Assembly (NCBI GenBank): GCA_009772985.1
Contig: WOUS01000003.1
Coordinates: forward strand, 1-64,000
Origin: Anaerolineaceae bacterium
GTDB taxonomy: Bacteria > Chloroflexota > Anaerolineae > Anaerolineales > Villigracilaceae
Direction: 5' to 3'
DNA length: 64,000 bases
Positions 47,750 through 55,205 of this stretch are shown here, piece after piece. Under the pieces are notes generated by a model. The model saw only the letters and a program-made list of their open reading frames with translations, had not been told where the DNA came from and did no database searches. Both the position numbers and the translations under genes were made by a program. Numbering within the stretch: position 1 is the first letter of the stretch; every line of letters starts with the position of its first letter.

Positions 47750-48664
47750 TCAGCGGGTGTCCGGATCGACAATCCACGTGGCTATCGGCCAATCCAGATT
47801 CCAGATCGCCATTTCTTGATCCATTTTCTCCATTTCTGCGGCAAAATCAGGATTGTCAAACCACGGTTCAAATGATGTTTCGGATGTTGCAGATGACCTA
47901 CCTGTCCGAATAAACATCTGCAGCCGGCCGTTTCTATGCTTGGCTATTGACAATTCATAATCAGGGTCATAGGCAATATGATCGCCAAAGGGATTTTCGC
48001 CCAGAAAACAAGCCCACACTACAACTCCTGTGGGCGTTTTCTCGGTTACCGGAACTTTGATGGCCCGGATGATAAAAAACTGGGTCACTATCCCATTGTC
48101 CGTAGTGACGTCGCGGGAAAAAGTTTCCATATCTTTAATGCACGGCGAGGCGCCTTTATCGCACCCTAAAATCAGCCCACCAGCCGCCAAACCAACTTTA
48201 GCTTCGGTGGCATCATCCGGGAAAAAACCGTCTGCTTCGGCAAGCGCGCGGTCTTTTTGGACCAAAAGGGCGATCAGCGGATCAGAGTCGGCAATTTTGG
48301 GAAACTCGGCCACCGTCAGCGGCAGGCCGGAAAAAAGTTCGGGCAGTTGCCACTTTTTGGCAGCCGAATCGTAAGTCATCAGATCTAGGCCGTCCGCGTT
48401 GTTCCGGGCGACCCAAACGCCGTCGGCATTCTGGACCACCGTATAACTGTCTTGGTCAAACTGCGCCGCAAATTCCGGCGGGAGGGAGGGGGCGGGTTCG
48501 ACTGTCAAGGTCGGCGAGGGGGAAGGCGTTGGCGTAAAGGAAGCCGTCGGGACGACAGACGGGGCGGGAGAAACTGTTGGCGTTATGGGAGGCGTTGCAC
48601 CCCCGCAGGCCGCGAGGCCAAAAAGAACAATACACAAGACAAGATGGCAAAAAAAGGTTTTCAT
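47750..48664 (-). CDS. Lipoprotein, function unknown
   Basis: 304 aa. Signal peptide with lipobox 'LAAC', a Thr/Pro/Ser linker, then about 230 residues of globular protein ('YTVVQNADGVWVARNN', 'ADSDPLIALLVQKD', 'GVVVWACFLGENPFGDHIAYDPDYEL'). I recognise no family. The start overlaps the exonuclease stop (ATGA). It is lower in GC than that gene, similar to the Cys-rich gene that follows 53 nt downstream, so the two may have arrived together. Confidence 0.7.
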   Translation of the reverse strand: MKTFFCHLVLCIVLFGLAACGGATPPITPTVSPAPSVVPTASFTPTPSPSPTLTVEPAPSLPPEFAAQFDQDSYTVVQNADGVWVARNNADGLDLMTYDSAAKKWQLPELFSGLPLTVAEFPKIADSDPLIALLVQKDRALAEADGFFPDDATEAKVGLAAGGLILGCDKGASPCIKDMETFSRDVTTDNGIVTQFFIIRAIKVPVTEKTPTGVVVWACFLGENPFGDHIAYDPDYELSIAKHRNGRLQMFIRTGRSSATSETSFEPWFDNPDFAAEMEKMDQEMAIWNLDWPIATWIVDPDTR

Positions 48665-49908
48665 CCCGACTCCCTTCCGGCTTTCCCTTCCAGCCGTTCG
48701 CGGCGGTGTTCCAACTCTTGCACCCAATGATTGTACTCGTAGCGCGGGATATCCAGTTCACCGGCACGTTCCATCGCTTTGCGCGTCCACTCCAGCGCGG
48801 CGGAGGCGTCGCGGGCGTGATGCTCGCAGTATTTCGCCAACTCAACGAACGCGTAAACGTGGCCGGCGGCGGCGGCTTTTTCCCAAAGATGGACGGCAGA
48901 CTCCAGGTCCCCGCGGCGGCGCTGGAGCAGGGAGAGACGCTTGACCGCCTGCCAGAAATCCGCTTCGGGGAGGGACTGTTCGAGGCCGCGCTCGTAGAGA
49001 CGGGCGGCGGTCTCCCATTTGCCCAGGTCCTCGAACAGTTTCGCCAGCGCAACGCGGTCCAGGCCATGCTCGATGGACTCGCCCAGCGGGTCGGCCAGCA
49101 TGTGCGCGGCGTGACGGAGCAGCGCGGCCATGGCGACCACGTCCATGGCGTTGTGGTAGAAGACGCCCTTGAGCGGGGCGGCGTCGCCGGTGCGGAGATA
49201 GTCAAAGTAGAGATACGGGATTTCGTAGCCCGGCACTTCCTCGGCGGTGCGCGGCGCCATCAAGACGTTCTCTTCGATGTATTTCAGCGCGCGGGAAGGC
49301 AGGCGGTCGCGCCATAGGCGGCGCGCCAGCGGGAGCAGGTCGAGATGAGCAAAATCTTTGAAAGGTAATGGAATACTGTGCAGCGAGTAACGAGTAACAA
49401 GTAAGGGAGCGTCGAACGCTTTGCCGTTGAACGTAACCAGCGCGCGGCACGGAGCCAGGAATTCGGCCAGCGCCTCCAGCATGGACGATTCCTCCGCCGG
49501 GTCGCGCATGAAGAATTGTTGCAGGCGGAACTCCCCGCCCTCGAATCGGCCCGCGCCGACCAGGAACGCGTACGTTCCGGTGCCGCCCGCCAGGCCGGAG
49601 GTCTCGGTGTCCAAAAAGACGAACGACGAAGGATCGAGGACGGAAAGGCGGGAATCCCGCGCCCAGGCTGCAACGAGGGGAAGAGGGGAAAAGGGGAAGA
49701 TGGGAGCAACGCCGTGACGGTAATCGGCGGCGAAAACCTGTTCGGCCACGAACGTCTCGCCGCCGCGCGCCGGGACGAAACGCCCGTCCACGACGGACTG
49801 GATGGGCGCGCCGGCTGGTTTATCGGGGGCAGGTTTCAGGTCCGAAGCCGGGCGCACGCCGAGCGATCTTAGTCTGTCTGCCAGGGAGGGGGTCAACAGT
49901 GCGGGCAT
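48661..49908 (-). CDS. YprB-type ribonuclease H-like exonuclease with TPR tail
   Basis: 415 aa. The RNase H-like domain (about 95-260) has 'FVFLDTETSGLAGGTGTYAFLVG' (DxE), 'LVTFNGKAFDAPLL' and 'YHNAMDVVAMAALL', the DEDD exonuclease acids of the YprB family. Residues 270-400 form TPR-like helices. Three stretches look repeat-derived and remain in frame: 'FPFSPLPL' (GAGGGGA tract), 'SRLSVLDPSS' (family C) and 'LLVTRYSLHS' (GAGTAAC tract). The ATG at 49908 has TATAAT 7 nt upstream and no Shine-Dalgarno. Confidence 0.88.
   Translation of the reverse strand: MPALLTPSLADRLRSLGVRPASDLKPAPDKPAGAPIQSVVDGRFVPARGGETFVAEQVFAADYRHGVAPIFPFSPLPLVAAWARDSRLSVLDPSSFVFLDTETSGLAGGTGTYAFLVGAGRFEGGEFRLQQFFMRDPAEESSMLEALAEFLAPCRALVTFNGKAFDAPLLVTRYSLHSIPLPFKDFAHLDLLPLARRLWRDRLPSRALKYIEENVLMAPRTAEEVPGYEIPYLYFDYLRTGDAAPLKGVFYHNAMDVVAMAALLRHAAHMLADPLGESIEHGLDRVALAKLFEDLGKWETAARLYERGLEQSLPEADFWQAVKRLSLLQRRRGDLESAVHLWEKAAAAGHVYAFVELAKYCEHHARDASAALEWTRKAMERAGELDIPRYEYNHWVQELEHRRERLEGKAGRESG
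49360..49407. repeat. AACGAGTAACAAGTAA tract in frame inside the exonuclease gene
   Basis: GCGAGTAACGAGTAACAAGTAA-type short tandem units interrupt a GC-rich gene and are read in frame as LLVTRYSLHS on the minus strand. Confidence 0.65.
49617..49704. repeat. Family C tract and GAGGGGA tract in frame inside the exonuclease gene
   Basis: GACGAACGACGAAGGATCGAGGACGG (49627-49645) and GAGGGGAAGAGGGGAAAAGGGG (49675-49697) lie just before the first catalytic motif. Both are translated in frame. Confidence 0.7.
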
Positions 49909-49915
49909 CACGGCG

Positions 49916-49921
49916 ATTATA
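49916..49921 (-). promoter_or_regulatory. -10 element TATAAT for the exonuclease gene, leaderless configuration
   Basis: TATAAT on the minus strand, 7 nt before the ATG at 49908, with no Shine-Dalgarno. Confidence 0.65.
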
Positions 49922-49954
49922 TCCCAACGTTCCATTCGCAGAAATCGCTCCCCT

Positions 49955-50018
49955 ATGCTCCCGCCGGATTTGCAATCCGGCGGCCTGGCGGCTGGATTAC
50001 AAATCCAGCCGGAGCATT
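49955..50018. repeat. Double-hairpin repeat (family J)
   Basis: Outer arms ATGCTCC/GGAGCAT enclose hairpins CCGCCGGATT-TGC-AATCCGGCGG and CGGCTGGATT-AC-AAATCCAGCCG. It is intergenic between the divergent exonuclease and GPH symporter genes. The architecture is the same as family A with unrelated sequence. Confidence 0.9.
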
Positions 50019-50086
50019 CCATGAAGTACCGATTCTGGTATAAGTGGGGTTATTACAAGCGCAACCACATTCGTCGAGGAGCAACG

Positions 50087-51553
50087 ATGGGCAGCAAAAC
50101 GAGCGGGATCAAAGCGAAGGCGTTGTCGTTCTGGGTCAAACTGGTGTACGGGTCGGGCGACTGGAGCGGGTCGAGTTACGGGACCCTGCGCCAGATTTTT
50201 TACGCCATCTTCCTGACCGACGTGGTTGGGCTGGAGCCGCGGCTGGCCTCGGTGGCCGCGCTGGTGAGCATTTTCTGGGACGCGGTCAACGACCCGCTGA
50301 TCGGCGTGCTGACCGACCGGATGCGCAGCCGCTGGGGGCGGCGCAGGCCGTTCCTGCTGTTCTTCGCCATCCCGTTCGGGCTGAGTTTCATGCTGCTGTG
50401 GTGGGCGCCGCCCTGGGAAAGCCAGATCGCGCTGGCCGTGACGGTCACGCTGGCATTCATGGTCAGCGACACGCTCGAGACGCTGGTCGGCGTGCCGTTC
50501 GCCTCGCTGTTGCCCGAACTGACCCCCGACTACGACGAGCGCACCACGCTGACGAGTTTCCGCATGTTCTTCAACCTGCTGGCCTCGCTGGCCACCGCCG
50601 TGGCCGCGCCGATGATCGTGGACGCGGCGCTGGCCGCCGGGCTGACCCAGCAGCAGGGCTACCTGCTGGTGGCCGGACTGTTCGGCGGGCTGGCGGCGCT
50701 GCCGTTCCTGCTCATCTTCGCCGTGGTGCGCGAACGCTACGGCGCGGCGGACCGTCCGCAGGAAACAGTGACCTTCCGGCAGACCGTGCGCACGGCCTGG
50801 GCAAATATCCCGTTCCGCTTTGCCACGCTTATCTTCATGCTGAACTGGATCACCTTCGACATCGTGGCGCTGGCGCTGCCCTTCTACCTGCTCTACTGGA
50901 TCGCCGCCGGGAACATGCTGGCCTCGGTGACGCTGCTCGGCGTTTCCCTGCCGCTCGAATCGGCGGTCTTCGCCATCCTGCTCGTCACGGCCATCATCGC
51001 CCTGCCATTCTGGCTATGGCTCGCGCACCGCACGGGCAAGCACACCGCCTATATCATCGGGATGGTCTTCTGGGCCGGCGTGCAACTCGCCATCTTCTCG
51101 GTGCGCCCGGGACAGGTCACGCTGGTGTTGTGGATGTCGTTCCTGGCCGGGTTGTCGGTCTCGGCGGCGCACATCCTGCCGGACGCCATGTTCCCCGACG
51201 TGATCGAGTGGGACGAACTGCGCACCGGCCGCCGCCAGGAGGGCATCTACTACGGCGTCAAGAATTTCATCCGCAAAACGAGCGGGGCGCTGGCGATCTT
51301 TCTCGGCCTGCAGGCGCTGGGCTGGTTCAACTACCAGACCCCGCCCGAAGGCGTGACAACGTTCACGCAGCCGCCGGAAACGCTGACGGCCATCCGCATG
51401 TTGATCGGACCGTTGGGCGCGGCACTGCTGTTCTCGGCTGTCATCACCACCTGGTTCTACCCGCTGACGCGCGACCGCCACACGCGCATCCGCAAGTTGT
51501 TGGAAAAACGCAACGGGCGCAGGGAAAGCGCCCCGCCGATTAACCTGCCATGA
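50087..51553 (+). CDS. GPH-family (MelB-like) sugar:cation symporter, copy 1
   Basis: 488 aa, twelve transmembrane helices of the major facilitator fold. 'FWDAVNDPLIGVLTDRMRSRWGRRRPFLL' is the GPH signature with the conserved Asp and Arg cluster, and 'FPDVIEWDELRTGRRQEGIYYG' is the second-half signature. It imports a glycoside, pentoside or hexuronide with Na+ or H+. The ATG at 50087 is supported by GAGGAG. It is directly followed by a paralogue with an ATGA overlap. The GH1 and GH38 genes 35-40 kb away could use imported sugars. Confidence 0.92.
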   Translation: MGSKTSGIKAKALSFWVKLVYGSGDWSGSSYGTLRQIFYAIFLTDVVGLEPRLASVAALVSIFWDAVNDPLIGVLTDRMRSRWGRRRPFLLFFAIPFGLSFMLLWWAPPWESQIALAVTVTLAFMVSDTLETLVGVPFASLLPELTPDYDERTTLTSFRMFFNLLASLATAVAAPMIVDAALAAGLTQQQGYLLVAGLFGGLAALPFLLIFAVVRERYGAADRPQETVTFRQTVRTAWANIPFRFATLIFMLNWITFDIVALALPFYLLYWIAAGNMLASVTLLGVSLPLESAVFAILLVTAIIALPFWLWLAHRTGKHTAYIIGMVFWAGVQLAIFSVRPGQVTLVLWMSFLAGLSVSAAHILPDAMFPDVIEWDELRTGRRQEGIYYGVKNFIRKTSGALAIFLGLQALGWFNYQTPPEGVTTFTQPPETLTAIRMLIGPLGAALLFSAVITTWFYPLTRDRHTRIRKLLEKRNGRRESAPPINLP

Positions 51554-52986
51554 CGATCCCCCCCGCCTCCCCACTCCCCGCGTGGAAAAAAGCCGTCTAC
51601 GGCTCCGGCCAGTACGGGCTGGCAGCCTTCGGGATGCTGCGCCAGATCTTCTACGCCATCTTCCTGACCGACGTGATCGGGCTGGACCCGCGCCTGGCCT
51701 CGCTCGGCGCGCTGGTGGGCATTTTCTGGGACGCGGTCAACGACCCGCTGGTGGGAATGATCAGCGACCGGGTGCGCTCGCGCTGGGGGCGCCGCCGCCC
51801 GTTCCTGCTCCTGTTCACCATCCCGTTCGGCTTGAGTTTCGTGCTGTTGTGGTGGGCGCCGCCCTGGCAAAACCAGTGGGCGCTGACCGCCTGGGTCACG
51901 CTGGCCTTCATGCTCAGCGACACGCTCGGCACGCTGGTGGCCGTCCCCTACACGGCCATGACGCCGGAGATCAGCCGCGACTACGACGAGCGCACCTCGC
52001 TGGCCGGCTACCGCATGTTCTTCCAACTGGCCGCCTCGCTGACCACCGCCATCGCCGCCCCATCCATCGTGGATGCCGCCCTGGCATCCGGCCTGACCCA
52101 GCAGCAGGGCTACCTGATCGTCGCGGGCATGTTCGGCGGCATCTCCATCGTGCCGCTGTTCCTGACCTTTTTCCTCGTGCGCGGCGTCGAGGACGAGAGG
52201 CCGGGGGAGGAACCGATGCCGCTCAAAGCCGCCGTCCGCGCCGCGTGGGCCAATGTCCCCTTCCGTTTCGCGGCCGCCCTGAACATGCTCAACTGGATGG
52301 CCGCCGACCTAGTGGCGCTGATGCTCCCTTACTTCCTGCTCTACTGGATCGCGCGCGGCGACCTGACGGCGGGCGTGACCGTCTTCGGATTGAAACTCAG
52401 CCTGGAATCGGGCGTGCTGGGCCTGCTGCTACTGACCGCCATCCTCGCCATCCCTTTCTGGACCTGGGCCGCGCGCCGGCTGGGCAAGCGGAACGCCTAC
52501 CTGACCGGCATCACGCCCTGGGCGTTGGCATACGTCATCCTGTCCCTCGTCCAGCCCGGGCAGGCCGGGCTGGTGCTGGCCCTCTCCGCGCTGGCCGGCC
52601 TGGGGCTGGCGGCGGGCTACATCCTGCCCGAGGCCATCTTCCCCGACGTGATCGAGTGGGACGAACTGCTCACCCGCCGCCGGCAGGAAGGCGTCTACTA
52701 CGGCATCAAGAATTTCGTGCGCAAGATCAGCGGCGCTTTCGCTTTCTTCCTGGCGCTGCAAATCCTGGGATGGTCGGGCTACCAGACTCCCCCGGCGGGC
52801 GCGGCGGACTTCATGCAGCCGGAGGGCGCGCTGACGGCGATCCGCCTCATGTCCGGCCCGGCGGGGCTGCTCCTGCTGCTCGGCGCGGCGGCCACGGCCT
52901 GGTTCTACCCGCTGACGCGCGAGAAGCACAGGCGCGTCCGCCGGCTGCTGGCAAGGCGCAAGGGGCGCGCAAAGGAGAGCGATTAG
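51550..52986 (+). CDS. GPH-family (MelB-like) sugar:cation symporter, copy 2
   Basis: 478 aa, with about 60 percent similarity by eye to the preceding gene over its whole length. It has the same signatures ('FWDAVNDPLVGMISDRVRSRWGRRRPF', 'FPDVIEWDELLTRRRQEGVYYG'). The start lies in the ATGA overlap with copy 1, so the two are coupled. Tandem GPH paralogues could be separate transporters of related sugars or, more speculatively, a heteromer. Confidence 0.92.
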   Translation: MTIPPASPLPAWKKAVYGSGQYGLAAFGMLRQIFYAIFLTDVIGLDPRLASLGALVGIFWDAVNDPLVGMISDRVRSRWGRRRPFLLLFTIPFGLSFVLLWWAPPWQNQWALTAWVTLAFMLSDTLGTLVAVPYTAMTPEISRDYDERTSLAGYRMFFQLAASLTTAIAAPSIVDAALASGLTQQQGYLIVAGMFGGISIVPLFLTFFLVRGVEDERPGEEPMPLKAAVRAAWANVPFRFAAALNMLNWMAADLVALMLPYFLLYWIARGDLTAGVTVFGLKLSLESGVLGLLLLTAILAIPFWTWAARRLGKRNAYLTGITPWALAYVILSLVQPGQAGLVLALSALAGLGLAAGYILPEAIFPDVIEWDELLTRRRQEGVYYGIKNFVRKISGAFAFFLALQILGWSGYQTPPAGAADFMQPEGALTAIRLMSGPAGLLLLLGAAATAWFYPLTREKHRRVRRLLARRKGRAKESD

Positions 52987-53000
52987 CGCCTGGCTTTTAG

Positions 53001-53026
53001 CGCCAATCCCCGCGAGGGGACTGGCG
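53001..53026. terminator. Hairpin after the symporter pair
   Basis: CGCCAATCCCC-GCGA-GGGGACTGGCG, a strong GC stem without a T-tract. It is a candidate terminator or a repeat, located in the 78-nt gap before fabL. Confidence 0.5.
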
Positions 53027-53064
53027 ATTGACTATGTCCTCCGTACCCAAAAAGGAATGACCCC

Positions 53065-53841
53065 ATGTCTGAACTTCCCTTCGCAAACAAAACCGTCCTC
53101 GTCACCGGCTCCGGGCGCGGCATCGGGCGCGCCATTGCCCTGCACTTTGCGCGCAGCGGCGCGGACGTGGCGGTCAACTTCTTCCGCAACCGCGCCCCCG
53201 CCGAAGCGACCGCGGCCGAAATCGTCCGCCTGGGCCGCCGCGCCCCGGTCATCAAGGCCGACGTGGGCGACCTGGACGATCTGTCCCGTCTCTTCGACGA
53301 GGTGGAAAAAGAATTCGGCGGGCTGGACATTTTCATCCACAACGCCGCCTCGGGCTACAACCGCCCGGTGATGGAGCAAAAACCGAAGGGCTGGGACTGG
53401 ACGATGAACATCAACGCCCGCGCGCTCCTGTTCGCCGCCCAGCGCGCCGTCCCATTGATGGAGAAGCGCGGCGGCGGAAGCATCGTCAGCATCACCAGTC
53501 CCGGCTCGTCGCGTGTCCTGCCCGACTACGTGGTGGTCGGCGCGAGCAAGGCCGCTCTCGAAAGCCTGACGCGTTACCTGGCCGTGGAACTCGCCCCGAA
53601 GAACATCGCCGTCAACGCCGTCTCGCCCGGCGTGGTCGAGACCGACGCGCTGAAACATTTCGACGCCATGAACGAAGCGGGGGTCATCGAGAAGGCCGTC
53701 GCCGCCACGCCGGCCGGACGGCTGGTCACGCCGGAGGATGTGGCCGGGGTGGTCGCTTTCCTGTGCTCGCCCGCCGCGTCCATGATCCGCGGGCAGGTCA
53801 TCGTGGTGGACGGGGGGTACACGCTGCCGGTGCGTACGTGA
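53065..53841 (+). CDS. fabL: SDR enzyme, FabL-type enoyl-ACP reductase
   Basis: 258 aa. The 'TGSGRGIGRAIALHFARSGADVAVNFFRN' Rossmann motif fits an NADPH-preferring SDR, with catalytic Tyr-x6-Lys in 'PDYVVVGASKAALESL'. The x6 spacing and 'NAVSPGVVETDALKHF' match FabL rather than classical YxxxK SDRs. It would reduce enoyl-ACP in the last step of fatty acid elongation. It stands alone without other fab genes, so a different enoyl substrate is possible. Confidence 0.82.
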   Translation: MSELPFANKTVLVTGSGRGIGRAIALHFARSGADVAVNFFRNRAPAEATAAEIVRLGRRAPVIKADVGDLDDLSRLFDEVEKEFGGLDIFIHNAASGYNRPVMEQKPKGWDWTMNINARALLFAAQRAVPLMEKRGGGSIVSITSPGSSRVLPDYVVVGASKAALESLTRYLAVELAPKNIAVNAVSPGVVETDALKHFDAMNEAGVIEKAVAATPAGRLVTPEDVAGVVAFLCSPAASMIRGQVIVVDGGYTLPVRT

Positions 53842-53876
53842 TATACTTACACTGTAAGCACACGGAAGGAGAAGGC

Positions 53877-54125
53877 ATGTTACGCAAGGTTTTCAAAACA
53901 GGAAACAGTACCGTGATCTCTCTGCCGAAAGACATGATTGATCCGCTGGGCGTGAGGGACGGCTCGGACGTGTCGGTGGAATTGGACCGCGAGCATCGCC
54001 AGATCATCATCCGCCCGGTGGCAGCGCCGATCGCCGCGGCCGGCGTGGACGAGGAATTCGCCCGGCAGGTCAGCATGTTCATCAAAGAATACCGCCCGGC
54101 GCTGGAAGCCCTGGCGAGGAAATGA
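53877..54125 (+). CDS. AbrB/MazE-type antitoxin without an intact toxin
   Basis: 82 aa. The swapped-hairpin DNA-binding motif 'VFKTGNSTVISLPKDMIDPLGV' is followed by a beta strand and a helical tail ('EEFARQVSMFIKEYRPALEALARK') of the kind that wraps a Doc or Fic toxin. AAGGAG and a TATACT -10 precede it. Its stop overlaps an ATG (ATGA) that begins 'MKYLT', the usual start of Doc toxins, but the rest of that frame does not resemble Doc. The toxin seems to have been lost and the antitoxin kept. Confidence 0.82.
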   Translation: MLRKVFKTGNSTVISLPKDMIDPLGVRDGSDVSVELDREHRQIIIRPVAAPIAAAGVDEEFARQVSMFIKEYRPALEALARK

Positions 54126-54307
54126 AATACCTGACTGACGCCACCAAGGTTAACCAACAAGCCCGGCTCACGAGAGTCGGGCTTTATGCTGCAAATGGTG
54201 TGGGGATTAGCATGCAAAAATATTCGGTTGATCGGAAAATCTACGCTGGGTTTATTCTCACTTGTGAATCGACAACACTATCCGATCAGGAATTTCGAAA
54301 TCACTAA
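54122..54307 (+). pseudogene. Remnant of a Doc-type toxin gene (first codons only)
   Basis: The frame starts in the ATGA overlap with the antitoxin and reads 'MKYLT', typical of Doc toxins. It then runs through a terminator hairpin into unrelated AT-rich sequence and stops after 61 codons. No Fic motif (HxFx[D/N]) is present. The body was probably removed by a deletion that joined the unrelated minus-strand gene at 54258. The evidence is limited to five residues plus gene order. Confidence 0.45.
54160..54186 (+). terminator. Terminator after the orphan antitoxin
   Basis: AGCCCGGCTC-ACGA-GAGTCGGGCT followed by TTAT, a 10-bp stem with one mismatch, lying within the toxin remnant frame. Confidence 0.7.
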
Positions 54308-55049
54308 TATCAGAGAATGGTTTATCCAATTCAGAGTATATCGCCATCAACATGTCGGAGCCAATAAACCATGCTGGCACACCCCAACATACGAGTGTAT
54401 CTTGTGTTCCATTATCAAATGGGTATGGCCCCCAATCTGCTGTTGAATAAGCATAGCCGTTTTTATCTGGAACGGGGATGCGCACTGTTCCCTTGCTTTG
54501 ATCTACCCATAATGTTCCATCTGGGCATGGATTGGGCCCATTATCTCCAGCATCACATGGCATGGTTATCGTTAAGACTCGATTCCCGTCCAGGCTGCTT
54601 ATTTGGTAATCGGCACAATCATGGGTAACTATGCCTACCTCTGACGGGGAACGTCGATTGATTTCTTCAAATTTCCAATCAAGGGGAATTTCGACCCACA
54701 TTTCATAAAGATCAATCGCTTGCCACGTCCATCCCAAAGCAGGTGCAGATTGCGGGGACACAATCTGGGGATTTCCCGCGCCATTTGGTGAATTAGATTC
54801 TCCATCAAATAAATGTCCCAATACAGCAATAAAGGATATCCCCGTCAACAGAAAGATCACAGTAATAACCAAGCACGTACCGCCAAATATTGATCCAATG
54901 ACTGTGGCAGCTATTTTGAGAGATTTGGAATGAAAGAAATCCGACACATAGCGATCAGTGATATTTTCCTGCTTGGGCTTTGCTTCAATTGAATGTTTTT
55001 CTGGATGTTTTTCTTCAGACTCAGATTTTGGCAATAGACCTGGATACAT
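54258..55049 (-). CDS. Hypothetical membrane-anchored protein, low GC
   Basis: 263 aa from the ATG at 55049, which has GGAGG 5 nt upstream; the ORF-track start is a TTG. Residues 1-45 are polar and cytosolic, residues 50-80 form a transmembrane helix ('VIGSIFGGTCLVITVIFLL'), and the rest is extracytoplasmic ('LGWTWQAIDLYEMWVEIPLDW', 'GTLWVDQSKGTVRIPVPD') with several cysteines. No family is recognised. The gene and its flanks are clearly AT-richer than the surroundings, suggesting an acquired segment next to the broken toxin locus. Confidence 0.7.
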   Translation of the reverse strand: MYPGLLPKSESEEKHPEKHSIEAKPKQENITDRYVSDFFHSKSLKIAATVIGSIFGGTCLVITVIFLLTGISFIAVLGHLFDGESNSPNGAGNPQIVSPQSAPALGWTWQAIDLYEMWVEIPLDWKFEEINRRSPSEVGIVTHDCADYQISSLDGNRVLTITMPCDAGDNGPNPCPDGTLWVDQSKGTVRIPVPDKNGYAYSTADWGPYPFDNGTQDTLVCWGVPAWFIGSDMLMAIYSELDKPFSDISDFEIPDRIVLSIHK

Positions 55050-55205
55050 ACCTTCCTCCCACAAGCAAGAACACCCTGGTCAACTTACCTTAGATTATTG
55101 TAACACTGACCAAAGTCAAAGTAGGATGTGCCGCACACAGTGATTATTATATAACAGACAAACAAAAATGAACTGGCAAATTCAATTTCAGTTTATGGGA
55201 CGCAT

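Noticed and set aside
50021-50086. Upstream ATG giving the GPH symporter an extra 22 residues
   Set aside because: The extension (MKYRFWYKWGYYKRN...) is unlike family N-termini. The ATG at 50087 has GAGGAG at proper distance.
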